A stretch of 50,588 nucleotides of DNA from Gemmatimonadota bacterium (lineage in GTDB: Bacteria > Gemmatimonadota > Gemmatimonadetes > Longimicrobiales > Gaopeijiaceae). This document shows, piece by piece, positions 25,122 to 34,000 of this stretch. The stretch lies in assembly GCA_029262115.1 (NCBI GenBank), contig JAJCZZ010000075.1, positions 1 through 50,588 on the forward strand. The letters are read 5' to 3'. Each line of letters begins with the position of its first letter. Positions within the stretch are counted from its first letter, which is position 1. The notes under the pieces are model-generated. The model made no database searches. It saw only the letters and a list, made by a program, of their open reading frames with translations, and was not told where the DNA came from. A program made the position numbers and the translations under genes.

Positions 25122-26549
25122 CTACCTGGCCGGTCCCTGGAGACGCACGTTCGAGCGAGCGGCGACGCGCTGCCGCACGGACAGCCGGGCTTCCCTACGA
25201 AGACGCCAGATCGCGTACATGTCCTGGATTCCCACCGCGCAGAAGACGAAAGCCAGCGGCATGATTTGCGCACGGTGCCGGTAGGCCGTGCCGACATTCC
25301 CCTCAACCATGGCGTAGGCGACTGTCGTGACCATCAGGATCGCGGCCGGCACAGTATACGACCTCGCGTCGTGTCTCAGAGCCAGGATCGCTCCCCAAAT
25401 TCCCGCGGGAACCAACAGGTACCAGAGAAGAACCTCCGGAAGGGTGAACGTTTGCAAAGCGCCGGAAATCGACCATGGAAACGGCGCGAAGAGGAAGTAC
25501 ACCAGCCCAACCGGAAGGAAGAGGAGCGCGCCGACCGGCGACGACACGTCGAAGTTCTCTCCGTATGCGGAGCCCGCTCCGAAGGCGAGATCCTGTCGCA
25601 GGTACTCGACGCGTTGAAGGGAAGGCTCTTCGAACAGGCTGCCGCCCGCCCCCGTCATCTGAAGCGCGACGACAAGGACCGACATCAATACGACACCCAT
25701 TGCGAGCGCACGGAGCGGGCGCCGACTATTGCCCATGGCAATACCGGCAACGGCGGGGATGCCGACGATTACGGTGAGATACTCCCGGAAGACGGCAAGG
25801 AGAGCGAGTGGAACGAATGCCATGACCAGATCCCACACCTTCCTCCGCCGCTGAAATCGAACCGCCAGCATAACGACGAGCGAGATCAGGAAGATCGCAG
25901 GGGCCTCCCGCACGTTCAGGACCGACCAGAGGAGGAGCGAGGGAAAGAACAGCGTCAGCCACACCGCCGTCCGGGCGATCCTCGGCTGATTCGGGACGAT
26001 ACTGGCGAGCGTGTAGTAGACGGGAATGGCACACCACGTCATGAGGAATATGTTGACCACCGCCACCGCCGCTTTCGCCGGCCCGAAGATCAGGAAGGCG
26101 ACCGCATTCATGGTCGGGAAGCCGACCTGGAGGCTACCGCGCAGCTTGCTCGGCACGGGCCCACGGCCCTGCCAGCTATCCAGGAGGCCCTGACCCAAGA
26201 GCTCAAACGAACCCTGGTCCGGGGCGAACACATACGGACCGACCGTCTGGTGGATGAGGGCGAAGAGCAACAGACGGACGCCCGCCGCCAGGAGCATCAC
26301 CGGTAGCAGGAATTGCCCGACCGATCGATCCGTCTGGAGCTTCGCCAGCACCAGCGAGATCATGATCCCCACGCCACCCAGGAGCGTCACCGCGAATCGG
26401 GAGTTGGGGTCGCTGACGCCGAGCGCCGCCGCCGCCAATCCCACCACGGCCACGAGGGGCGCGAGCGTGAGGACTGCCGGGAGCCCGGCCCGCCCGCGCC
26501 CGCCGTTTCGGACGCGAAGTTCCTGCGGGGCGTGGTTCAAAAAGGCCAT
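25122..26549 (-). CDS. Polytopic membrane protein, possible polysaccharide polymerase (Wzy-like)
   Basis: A 475-residue protein with about ten to eleven hydrophobic segments and a large loop after the third or fourth. Near the C-terminus, GNVGTAYRHRAQIMPLAFVF resembles the conserved end of many polysaccharide-locus membrane proteins, where the Arg-His-Arg pattern is typical of polymerase or GT39-like proteins. FAPDQGSFELLGQGLLDSW near 110-130 is similar to GT-C first loops. I cannot decide between chain polymerase and membrane glycosyltransferase. It is followed without a gap by the GT4 gene and preceded by an 82-nt gap in which nothing clear is seen. Confidence 0.75.
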   Translation of the reverse strand: MAFLNHAPQELRVRNGGRGRAGLPAVLTLAPLVAVVGLAAAALGVSDPNSRFAVTLLGGVGIMISLVLAKLQTDRSVGQFLLPVMLLAAGVRLLLFALIHQTVGPYVFAPDQGSFELLGQGLLDSWQGRGPVPSKLRGSLQVGFPTMNAVAFLIFGPAKAAVAVVNIFLMTWCAIPVYYTLASIVPNQPRIARTAVWLTLFFPSLLLWSVLNVREAPAIFLISLVVMLAVRFQRRRKVWDLVMAFVPLALLAVFREYLTVIVGIPAVAGIAMGNSRRPLRALAMGVVLMSVLVVALQMTGAGGSLFEEPSLQRVEYLRQDLAFGAGSAYGENFDVSSPVGALLFLPVGLVYFLFAPFPWSISGALQTFTLPEVLLWYLLVPAGIWGAILALRHDARSYTVPAAILMVTTVAYAMVEGNVGTAYRHRAQIMPLAFVFCAVGIQDMYAIWRLRREARLSVRQRVAARSNVRLQGPAR

Positions 26550-26631
26550 CTCCTGGCGAGTCGGGCAGGGAGTCGAACAATGGTGGGCAAGGCGAAACCG
26601 GTCAACGCGGGGAACGGCGACTCAGCGCGGC

Positions 26632-27486
26632 TCAAGTGGCCCGGAGGAGAAGGTTCCCGTGCGAGCCGGGCCGCCACTCTCCCGTTAGCCGCCGCACCTC
26701 GGGGGTCGACCCGATGTCGTAGGCGCGGTAGCCGATCGGCGACAGCAGGCCGGACAACTCGAGGGCGGCGGCCCGGGTCAGCACTTCCATCACCAGGGCT
26801 GGACGGTGCTCTCGCAAGGTGTCCATCATGCCTCGAATCACACTCGCCTCGTGTCCCTCGACGTCGATCTTGACGAGATCAGGGGCGATACCATGGGCTT
26901 GAGCGTAGTGATCCATTGTGACAGCGGGGACCTGCTGGGGCGCTACTTGATGCCCCGTCAAGAAGTCCGCCTCGAGGGAGGCCGAGAGCGGGCTTCGGCC
27001 CGTCGGAGTGAAGAGCGTGACCACACCATCGGTGTCGGACACCGCAGCGCGCACGCACTCCATTCGCTCTCCGTTCAGCCGGGAATTCTCCACCAGGCGC
27101 TCGAAAACCTCCGCCACTGGCTCGAACGCCACCACGCGCGCCTGCGGACTGACGGACGCGCCCACCAAGCCGAAGAGCCCGGAGTGGGCGCCGACGTCGA
27201 GGATACATCGAGCGTCGGCGGCCAGCGTCCTCCATAGGGCCACGGTCTCCGCTTCCCATCCGTCATCGAGTCCTCTCCAGAAGAGCTCGTTCTCCAACTG
27301 GTTTCCCCGGTGCCTCATGCGGAAGCCACCGCCCTCCCCCGTGACCCGGAACACTCCATCGAAGTGAAGATGCCGGAAAACGGGTTCGGGGATGGAAGAC
27401 ACGCGGCGCAGCACTTCGAAGACCGGCTGCTTTCCCGGGACCAACGAGTACGCTCGGCGTGCGAGGGCGCGGAATTCGACGGTCAT
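26632..27486 (-). CDS. FkbM-family SAM-dependent methyltransferase
   Basis: A 284-residue methyltransferase of the FkbM family, which commonly O-methylates sugars in surface glycans and antibiotics. The SAM-binding motif is DVGAHSGLFGLVGA, followed by VVAFEPV. The diagnostic DLVKIDVEGHEASVIRGM lies towards the C-terminus. The ATG at 27486 is preferred to the in-frame GTG two codons upstream. It stands between two non-coding gaps of about 80-90 nt. It could cap or decorate the repeat unit made by this locus. Confidence 0.88.
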   Translation of the reverse strand: MTVEFRALARRAYSLVPGKQPVFEVLRRVSSIPEPVFRHLHFDGVFRVTGEGGGFRMRHRGNQLENELFWRGLDDGWEAETVALWRTLAADARCILDVGAHSGLFGLVGASVSPQARVVAFEPVAEVFERLVENSRLNGERMECVRAAVSDTDGVVTLFTPTGRSPLSASLEADFLTGHQVAPQQVPAVTMDHYAQAHGIAPDLVKIDVEGHEASVIRGMMDTLREHRPALVMEVLTRAAALELSGLLSPIGYRAYDIGSTPEVRRLTGEWRPGSHGNLLLRAT

Positions 27487-27575
27487 GGGCACGCTCGCTC
27501 TCGTCGTCCGGGGGCCAGGGTGGCCATGAACCAGCAGATGGAGGTCATCGTCGACGCGGCCACGGAGTCATCGGC

Positions 27576-29006
27576 TCATGAACCGGATAGCATCCGACGG
27601 AGTCGCACGTCCCACACTGCCGTAGCAGCCATCGCCACCCCGATGAAGGCAACGAACCCAACCGTACCGGCCACCGGCGCCATCGTCTGGCTGCCCAACA
27701 TCAGGGACACTACAAGGAGTCCGACGGACGCCGCGAGCGGCCGGGCCGCCGCGCGAATGAAGCTGACGTCACCCAGGGCACGGTGCATCAACGGGAGACG
27801 CAACGCCGGTCCGAGAACCAGAGCATACGCCAGGGCGTACAGCGCACCCCCAAGGGGCCCCTGCCAGTAGATGAGGGGAACACCTACCGCGAGAACCAGG
27901 AGTGCGTTCGCCACCGAAACCTTCCCCACATACCGCGTCTGGTCGGACAGAAAGGCGAGGGCACCCCAGTTCGTTCCGGAGACCGCGCGGATCCCGAAGG
28001 CAACCCCGAGAACAGACAGCGGAGCGGCAGCGCCCACCCAATCGGAGCCCAGCAAGAAGTGAAGCAGTGGACGCGAAAAGCCCGCGAGCCCCATCCCCAA
28101 CGGTAGCGACACGAACGCGATGATCCGAGTCGAGTCGGCGAAGGCCCGGCGACGCTCCTCCAGCGTATCAAGGGCGCCGAGCACCGGCAGCGTGATCCGG
28201 TCCAGCGCCAAGGCAACTTCCTGAATCAGGGCGGGCACGTAAAACGCGACCGTGTAGACGCCCAACGCCGTATTCCCGTGGAAGTATCGCACCGCCAGAT
28301 CATCGGCACGCTCACCCACGATGGCGAAGCCCGAGGTCCCGAACATCGGCACGGTGAATCGAAACGCGCCAGCGAACTCCTCCCGGTTCCACCGTATCGG
28401 GGGGAGGGGCCGGGCCAACCAGATCAGCCCGACGCCCCGCACGATCGTCATGACCGCGTGTCCCGCCGCCATCGAAGCGGCTGGTCGAACCCCACTCCGG
28501 AAGAGGACCACAGTCGCCCCGAGGCCGAGGACCATCGCCACGGCCTCCGTGACCTTCGGTCGCAGGAAGTCCAGACGTCGATCCAGGACGGCTTGGTACA
28601 TCCCGGTGGGCCCGTCCAGCAGGGACAGCGTCAGGATGTACACGACGGTGGCCAGGTCCGGATCGCCGAGCCAGCGCCCGAGAGCGGGAGCCAGCAAAGC
28701 CATGGCCGCGGCCGTGGCCAAAGAAAGAGCGGTCGTAAGTATGAGACCGGCCGTGAGCGCCGCCGACAGGCGAGACTCCTCCACCTTGACGGCGTACTGA
28801 CGGAATCCAGATTGGAGCAGCAGCAACCCGGGCGCCAGTACGATCAGCCCGGTGGAGTACGCACCGTACTGCTCAGGGAGGAACAGCCGTGCCAGCACAA
28901 CGAGGCGGATCATACTGAACCCGCGCAGGACTGCCGTTCCCCCCACCTCCACGAAGGCCTTCCGCACGACCAGACGTGCGGTGGCCTCCCCCGTGTCACC
29001 CGTCAC
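27576..29006 (-). CDS. Polysaccharide flippase (Wzx/MATE-like, MOP superfamily)
   Basis: A 476-residue membrane protein with about 12-14 spans. The N-terminal region (VGGTAVLRGFSMIRLVVLARLF and the EQYGAYSTGL segment) is typical of lipid-linked oligosaccharide flippases, followed by VYILTLSLLDGPTGMYQAVLDRRLDF. It should move undecaprenyl-diphosphate-linked repeat units across the inner membrane. The GTG start at 29006 overlaps the methyltransferase stop by 4 nt; the longer frame upstream lies over that gene and is not used. With the ligase/polymerase gene, it supports a Wzx/Wzy-type route. Confidence 0.9.
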   Translation of the reverse strand: MTGDTGEATARLVVRKAFVEVGGTAVLRGFSMIRLVVLARLFLPEQYGAYSTGLIVLAPGLLLLQSGFRQYAVKVEESRLSAALTAGLILTTALSLATAAAMALLAPALGRWLGDPDLATVVYILTLSLLDGPTGMYQAVLDRRLDFLRPKVTEAVAMVLGLGATVVLFRSGVRPAASMAAGHAVMTIVRGVGLIWLARPLPPIRWNREEFAGAFRFTVPMFGTSGFAIVGERADDLAVRYFHGNTALGVYTVAFYVPALIQEVALALDRITLPVLGALDTLEERRRAFADSTRIIAFVSLPLGMGLAGFSRPLLHFLLGSDWVGAAAPLSVLGVAFGIRAVSGTNWGALAFLSDQTRYVGKVSVANALLVLAVGVPLIYWQGPLGGALYALAYALVLGPALRLPLMHRALGDVSFIRAAARPLAASVGLLVVSLMLGSQTMAPVAGTVGFVAFIGVAMAATAVWDVRLRRMLSGS

Positions 29007-29860
29007 CGGCGACCCACGACGAGAAGGGTGTTCGCAAGCCGTGCTCGGCGGCTCACCCGGTACACAAGCCCACTGATCCGATCCAGCCCGTTGCCCAGGA
29101 GGGGCGGCACCGACCCCCATCCACGGACTTCCGGAACATCACGTAGGTCCGTGGAGCCGCCGGTCGACACCTCCTCCACCGTGAGGCCCGCCTGCTCGAA
29201 CAACATCGTGAGGCCGCGAGGGCCGAGATGGTGAAGATGGCCGTATTGAGCGAGGTCGAAATAGGACCACCATCGTCCGTGCAACCGGGCAGTCAGACCC
29301 TCCGCGTTCGGCATGGAGGCGACAACCAGGCCACCGGACCGCAGGCGGGCGACGGCTTCCACGAGGAGTTCACGAGGCCGCGGAACGTGTTCGAGTACAT
29401 CCCAAAACGTGACGGCATCGAAGCTCGGGACGGCGCGCAGCGACGAGAGCGTCCCACACACGAGGCGAGGAGCGTGCAGCCGGAGACGCGCGCTCTGGAG
29501 CGGGTCGATCGCCAACTCGACGCCCACCCCACTCCAGCCCACCGACTCCGCGGCGTCCAGGAACCGTCCGTCCCCACACCCGACGTCGAGCACGCGGCCG
29601 GTGGATCCCTTCAGCCTCACCAGGTCGCGGGCGCGCTCCGGCCAGACTCGCTCGTCGGGTCGGTCGAATACGGCCGCCCACTTCCCCTCTCCGTGCTCGC
29701 GGGCGTAGCGTGCCTGGAGTTCCGCTTCCGTAGGAACCGGGTGGACGAACTGAGACCGGCAGCTTCCGCAGCGCCGAACGGGAACCGACCATGCGTTGTC
29801 CACCACGTTCGTTTCGTCTGCCCCGCATATCGGGCAATACGTCGGGCACTCGTCGGTCAC
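29003..29860 (-). CDS. Class I SAM-dependent methyltransferase with an N-terminal Zn-ribbon
   Basis: A 285-residue protein. It starts with a four-cysteine ribbon (CPICG and CGSC), then has the SAM motif LDVGCGDGRFLDAAESVGWSGVGVE, FDAVTFWDVLEHVPRP and a Y/H-rich HLHHLGPRGL segment, as in sugar or lipid C/O-methyltransferases (UbiG-like). I chose the GTG at 29860. In-frame ATGs at 29914 and 29920 would add residues written with AGA, CTA, CAA and GCA, unlike the codon use of the gene, and would leave almost no space from the divergent plus-strand gene. It overlaps the flippase gene by 4 nt. Confidence 0.85.
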   Translation of the reverse strand: MTDECPTYCPICGADETNVVDNAWSVPVRRCGSCRSQFVHPVPTEAELQARYAREHGEGKWAAVFDRPDERVWPERARDLVRLKGSTGRVLDVGCGDGRFLDAAESVGWSGVGVELAIDPLQSARLRLHAPRLVCGTLSSLRAVPSFDAVTFWDVLEHVPRPRELLVEAVARLRSGGLVVASMPNAEGLTARLHGRWWSYFDLAQYGHLHHLGPRGLTMLFEQAGLTVEEVSTGGSTDLRDVPEVRGWGSVPPLLGNGLDRISGLVYRVSRRARLANTLLVVGRR

Positions 29861-29926
29861 CGTATCATAGGACCCCCACCGACCTCTTGCTTGCTGTAGT
29901 CTTCGGAACGACATAAACATACGCCG
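29861..29926. promoter_or_regulatory. Divergent promoter region between the methyltransferase and the plus-strand glycosyltransferase
   Basis: This is the only head-to-head junction in the window. The 66 nt are less GC-rich than the genes around them. On the minus strand TATGAT stands directly before the methyltransferase GTG. On the plus strand TAAACAT ends 7 nt before the glycosyltransferase ATG. Neither start has a good Shine-Dalgarno sequence, so both transcripts may be leaderless. The -35 regions are poor. Confidence 0.4.
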
Positions 29927-31084
29927 ATGCGGATTCTGCTCGTCCACAACGTGCCAATCTGGCATCCCCACGCCGGCGGTGGCCAGCGCATCAATCACGA
30001 CATCGGTGTCGGGCTTGCGCGTCTCGGTCACGATGTGACGGTAATCCACGTCGGGGGCGGCGAGAACGAGCCGTCGGGCCTGCCGTTCTCGACAATCACG
30101 GTCTCCTACAGCGGGCGACCCCTCGTCGCAGCCGCTCGGGTCGCACGAGCCGCCCGCCGGCATCTACGTGCCGCCGGCGCGGACGTCGTCTACGCCAGCG
30201 CGAAGGAAGGTGGGTTTCTCCGGCGGGTTCTCCCGCCCGGGGTGGGACTGATGGCCACGCATCACCATCCGGACCCGCCACCCCTCCCCCGTCTCGACTG
30301 GTTCGGATCTCCCGTACGGTCGGTCCGGCTCGCCCGGAGATCTCAGAGCGCCCTCCTGGACGCGGCTCTCCTCCGTTCCGCTCACCATCTGACGACCGTA
30401 TCGGTCTGGAGCGCGGACCGGCTCAAGAAGCTCGGGTATGTCCCGCCTGACCAACGGTTCGCGACCGTTCGGAACGGGCTTCGGGAGGAGTGGTTCGCCC
30501 CGCCCCCCGACCCGTCCGGGAACGACGCCACCGACCTGTTCCTGGTGGGACGGCTGGACCGGCAAAAGGGGGTGGACGTATTGCTTCGGGCGCTGGCCCG
30601 GCCCGAGCTCCACGGGCGAACCCTGCGCGTCGTAGGTGACGGCCCCGACCGCGCCGTGCTGGAAGGGCTTGCTCGCGATCTCGGCGTCGGCGACCGCACG
30701 ATCTTCGAGGGCGGCGCGGACAACGACCGGGTCCGTGCGCTCATACGCGACTCCCACGTCGTCGCGTTGCCCTCGCGGTCCGAGAATTATCCGCTCGTAG
30801 TCCTCGAGGCCCTTGCCGCTTCGATGCCCGTGGTGGCGACCACGGTCGGCGGGATTCCCGAGATGGTCAAGAACGAGCGGCACGCGCTCCTCGTACCACC
30901 GGACGACGTCACAGCTCTCGCCGCGGCACTCGCACGGCTCCTGAGCGACCCCGTGCTTCGGCGGCGTCTGGGCGCCGCCGGTCGAGAGCGGGCCGAGGAG
31001 CATCGTTGGGCTCGCATCCTCCCCCGGGTGGAAGAAGAGCTGCTGGTGACCGCGGAGTTGGCGGGCGGCCAAGGGGTCGGCTAA
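29927..31084 (+). CDS. Glycosyltransferase family 4, the only plus-strand gene
   Basis: A 385-residue GT4 enzyme with N-terminal LLVHNVPIWHPHAGGGQRINHDI, the donor-domain start FLVGRLDRQKGVDVLLRAL, and SENYPLVVLEALAASMPVVATTVGGIPEM containing both EX7E glutamates. It is the only confident gene on this strand. It stands head to head with the methyltransferase and ends 4 nt before the end of the opposing glycosyltransferase gene, with no terminator visible between them. Its orientation suggests separate control or a later insertion into the locus. Its GC content and codon use look like those of its neighbours. Confidence 0.92.
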   Translation: MRILLVHNVPIWHPHAGGGQRINHDIGVGLARLGHDVTVIHVGGGENEPSGLPFSTITVSYSGRPLVAAARVARAARRHLRAAGADVVYASAKEGGFLRRVLPPGVGLMATHHHPDPPPLPRLDWFGSPVRSVRLARRSQSALLDAALLRSAHHLTTVSVWSADRLKKLGYVPPDQRFATVRNGLREEWFAPPPDPSGNDATDLFLVGRLDRQKGVDVLLRALARPELHGRTLRVVGDGPDRAVLEGLARDLGVGDRTIFEGGADNDRVRALIRDSHVVALPSRSENYPLVVLEALAASMPVVATTVGGIPEMVKNERHALLVPPDDVTALAAALARLLSDPVLRRRLGAAGRERAEEHRWARILPRVEEELLVTAELAGGQGVG

Positions 31085-31088
31085 GCGC

Positions 31089-32312
31089 CTAAGAGCCCGC
31101 CAGGGAACAAATGCTACATTCGGTCGGACCGGCCGCCGCCCGATACCCGTCCACCGTTCGCCGGGCGGCGGCCGCCCAGGTGAAGTCCCCCGCCCGCTGC
31201 AGTCCCGCAGCCCGAAGCCTCTCACGTTCGCCGTCGTCTCCGATCACCCCGAGGACCGCGGATGCGAACGCATCCACGTCCTCAGGGTCGGCGACCACAC
31301 CTGCACCCCCCACCACCTCCGGCACGGCGGTCCGGTTCGAGGCGACCACGGGCAGTCCGCACGCCATCGCCTCGACAATCGGAATGCCGAACCCCTCGTA
31401 CAAGGTCGGGTAGACGAGCGCCTCGCCCCCGGAGTACAGAGCCACCAGATCGGAGCGGTCGACACGGCCCAGGATACGGACCCGCTCTCGGAGCCCGTGG
31501 CGGTCGATGGCCCGCTCGAGGGCGTCGCCGCTCCAGGCGGACACACCCTGCACGCGCGCCCCTTCGATCTGGGGACGCATCCCGATGAGGACGAGGTCGA
31601 GCGCCGGGTCCTCCCCGGCAAGCCGGGCGAAGACCTCGATCAAACCCACCACGTTCTTCCTGCGCTCTCGACTGCCAACGTAGAGCACGTACGGGCGCGC
31701 CAAGCCGTGCGCCGCACGGCAACGGCTCACCTCCACCCGTTCGGAAGGACGAAAGCCGGCGGCAGCGCCGTTGTAGGTCACGCGAATTCTCTCGAGCGGG
31801 ACCGAAAAGCGTTCGGCGAAGCGGCGGCGCGTATAGTCGGAGACGGTGAAGATGACGGCCGCGTTTCGCGCGACGCTCTCGTTGATCCGTCGGTGCATGG
31901 AGACCACGTCCTCGGAATACCAATCGGGTCGGTCCAGTGGCCCGAGATCGTGTACCGTAGCGGCGAGGGCCGCGGTCGCCCGAGCCGGGTGGATCCAGTC
32001 CGAGGCATGGAACACGTCGATCGGCCCCGACCACCGCTCGACAGGCGGCCAGCCGAGTCGGTCCCACGCGAACCGGAGGACCCTCGAGGGTAGGCGCGGG
32101 TTGATGACGGGGACGGCAGGGAGAGCATAAGGCGCCGCCGGGCGGGCCACCCCGCGGTGATTGAAGAAGACCCGCAGGTCCACACCCCTCTCGCTGCCCT
32201 CAGCGGACTCCGGAAGACCCACCATGGCCATGAGCAACTCACCGGTATACCGCCCGATTCCAGTCTCCGGGTAGGCGAGCGCGCCGCCGTCCACAGCAAC
32301 ACGGATGCTCAC
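31089..32312 (-). CDS. Glycosyltransferase family 4
   Basis: A 407-residue GT4 enzyme. The GTG at 32312 overlaps the stop of the upstream ligase-like gene by 4 nt and is followed by the typical RVAVDGGALAYPETGIGRYTGEL. Also seen are HDLGPLDRPDWY, YVLYVGSRERRKNVVGLIEVFA and YEGFGIPIVEAMACGLPVVASNRTAVPEV, with intact EX7E. Close relatives include mannosyltransferases of O-antigen synthesis, but the sugar is not certain. A far longer reading frame upstream lies over the ligase gene and is spurious. Confidence 0.92.
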   Translation of the reverse strand: MSIRVAVDGGALAYPETGIGRYTGELLMAMVGLPESAEGSERGVDLRVFFNHRGVARPAAPYALPAVPVINPRLPSRVLRFAWDRLGWPPVERWSGPIDVFHASDWIHPARATAALAATVHDLGPLDRPDWYSEDVVSMHRRINESVARNAAVIFTVSDYTRRRFAERFSVPLERIRVTYNGAAAGFRPSERVEVSRCRAAHGLARPYVLYVGSRERRKNVVGLIEVFARLAGEDPALDLVLIGMRPQIEGARVQGVSAWSGDALERAIDRHGLRERVRILGRVDRSDLVALYSGGEALVYPTLYEGFGIPIVEAMACGLPVVASNRTAVPEVVGGAGVVADPEDVDAFASAVLGVIGDDGERERLRAAGLQRAGDFTWAAAARRTVDGYRAAAGPTECSICSLAGS

Positions 32313-33637
32313 ACCGCCCCTTCGAGCCCCGACCCAGGTTCGGAGCTGACCCTGGCGTCTCGGGCCTCCCGCGCCGATCGCTCCGCGTAGGCCAGCCCCG
32401 TGAGGCCGAGCAGCAGCCACAGATGCCGTAGGTCTTCGCTCGCGAGGAACATGGAGTTGACGCCGGCGCCGATCCAGGCGAGGCGGAGGGACGTAGTCAA
32501 CCGATCGTCCGCCCCCGCCAGCGCGCTCCGCAGACAGACATAGAGGCCCACCGCGAACAGCCCCGCCCCGATCAGGCCGAACTGGCCCAGGACCGATAGC
32601 ACGATGTTGTGCGCGTCCCACAACATCGCCGCGCCCCCTGTCACCGGATCGGCCACCTGGGCCAGGTAAGGGCTTGCACCGACACCGAAAATGGGGGCCT
32701 CGGCGATCGCGCGGAGGCTGGCCCTCCAGATTGCCGGGCGAAGCCCACTCGTTGCGATCTCCGCACCCCCGACCTGAAAGTCCACGGGCACGAGTAGGGC
32801 CACCACGGTGACCCCCGCGACGAGGCTTCCGCCCACCCGTAGGAAGCGTCCCCATCGACCGACGTGGCCCCAACGCCCGGCCACGATCGCGACGACCCCC
32901 AGGCCGACCCACGCGGTCGAGAGGCTGCCCACCAGCGCGGCGCCCAACCCGACGGCCAACGCCCCGGCGAGACGCCGTGTACGCAGCGAGTAGTGCGGGA
33001 ATCTTGCCCACAGCAGGACGAAGGTCACGAGTACGTAGTCGCCGAGCATGTTGGGGTGTACGAACGGGCCGGTCGGCCGGGGGAACGGAAGTCCGCTCAC
33101 CCCGCCGGCCTCGTAAACGAGTCGCGAGGCGAGGGCACCGTCCGTGACCAATGAGATGGCAACCGAAGCCACCAGTGCCGCGGCCGCGCCGGCGAGCCAC
33201 GCATCCACCGCCCGCCCCCACGTCCCACCGGAGGTCGCCACGGCGAGCGCCGCGACCGACATTCCGGCGACCGCGGCACCCTTCGCCAGGGCGTACTGGC
33301 CGTGGAAACCCCATAGGCCGGAGGCCGCGACCCAGACGCCGTAGACGACAAGCAGCACGATCCCGGCGACATAGCTTCGCCGTGGCCCACCCGCCGATCC
33401 GCGGGTCAAGGCACTCAGCGAGGCCAAGATGCCGGTCGGTTCCAGCGCAAGAAGAACCACCCACGAGAGCGCGAGGAAGCCGATGGCGAGGTCGGCTGCG
33501 GTGGCCACGGCCCCACCGACGGGAACCACCACGAGGTGACCGAGAGGCAACGAGAAGAGGGCGAGCTGTGCGACCCTCGTGTGAGGAGACACGGAGCCCC
33601 TCGCCGGGCCGGATTCGTACGACTCGCCTGATTCCAT
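32309..33637 (-). CDS. O-antigen ligase/polymerase-family membrane protein
   Basis: A 442-residue membrane protein with about 11-12 spans. A large periplasmic region holds RPTGPFVHPNMLGDYVLV and, later, RPAIWRASLRAIAEAPIFGVG and AHNIVLSVLGQFGLIGAGLF, the conserved parts of the Wzy_C/WaaL superfamily. Members either polymerise repeat units or ligate them to lipid A or another acceptor, and the sequence does not settle which. The start is ATG at 33637; the TTG three codons upstream is less likely. It is the first gene of the minus-strand polysaccharide run after the ribosomal block. Confidence 0.87.
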   Translation of the reverse strand: MESGESYESGPARGSVSPHTRVAQLALFSLPLGHLVVVPVGGAVATAADLAIGFLALSWVVLLALEPTGILASLSALTRGSAGGPRRSYVAGIVLLVVYGVWVAASGLWGFHGQYALAKGAAVAGMSVAALAVATSGGTWGRAVDAWLAGAAAALVASVAISLVTDGALASRLVYEAGGVSGLPFPRPTGPFVHPNMLGDYVLVTFVLLWARFPHYSLRTRRLAGALAVGLGAALVGSLSTAWVGLGVVAIVAGRWGHVGRWGRFLRVGGSLVAGVTVVALLVPVDFQVGGAEIATSGLRPAIWRASLRAIAEAPIFGVGASPYLAQVADPVTGGAAMLWDAHNIVLSVLGQFGLIGAGLFAVGLYVCLRSALAGADDRLTTSLRLAWIGAGVNSMFLASEDLRHLWLLLGLTGLAYAERSAREARDARVSSEPGSGLEGAV

Positions 33638-33748
33638 GGACCTCAACCTACCGATCTCCGGGTCGTCTCGGCGAGGTGCCGAACGTAGCGAAGCCCTCCC
33701 AGACGAGTCTGGAAGGGCTTCGCTACCGACATCAGACGGCGCGCGTCG
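33638..33748 (-). terminator. Long hairpin after rpmB
   Basis: The gap between rpmB and the ligase-like gene contains an inverted repeat with 19-nt arms (33685-33703 and 33708-33726) around a 4-nt CGAG loop, with one mismatched position that can pair as G-U. It is placed as a terminator for the ribosomal operon. There is no run of T after it on the minus strand, so it is not a classic intrinsic terminator. It may act with Rho, or protect the 3' end. Confidence 0.6.
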
Positions 33749-33961
33749 TCAGGCGTCTACCTTGACCGGCGGAGCCTTCGTGATCTTGCCCGCCGAAATG
33801 CACGACGTGCAGACGCGGACTCGACGCCGCTGTCCCTCGGTATCGATGATCCGAGCCGGCTGGAGGTTGGGAAGCCAGCGGCGGCGGGTCTTGTTGTTCG
33901 CGTGGCTGACGTTGTTTCCCGTTGCGGGTCCCTTGCCACACACATAGCACACTCGAGCCAT
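33749..33961 (-). CDS. rpmB: 50S ribosomal protein L28
   Basis: A 70-residue L28 with CYVCGKGP at residues 5-12 and a second pair, CTSC, near 51-54. This is the zinc-binding (C+) form. [17 protein letters not shown] is the diagnostic centre. It is the last gene of the ribosomal block, after an unrecognised membrane-anchored protein. rpmB is more often found with rpmG, which is not here. Confidence 0.96.
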   Translation of the reverse strand: MARVCYVCGKGPATGNNVSHANNKTRRRWLPNLQPARIIDTEGQRRRVRVCTSCISAGKITKAPPVKVDA

Positions 33962-34000
33962 TTAATCGATTCCTACAGTTGTCGTCGTGTCCGACGCGGA

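Noticed and set aside
29861-29920. Upstream ATG starts of the methyltransferase at 29914 and 29920
   Set aside because: The added codons are ones rare in this genome and leave about 6 nt to the divergent start; GTG 29860 fits better.
30164-31225. A 353-codon minus-strand frame under the plus-strand glycosyltransferase
   Set aside because: The plus-strand frame has full GT4 motifs; the opposite frame has none.
32313-33464. N-terminal extension of the GT4 gene to a 791-codon protein
   Set aside because: The extra part overlaps the ligase-like membrane gene in a different frame and has no family sequence. A GTGA overlap gives a better start at 32312.
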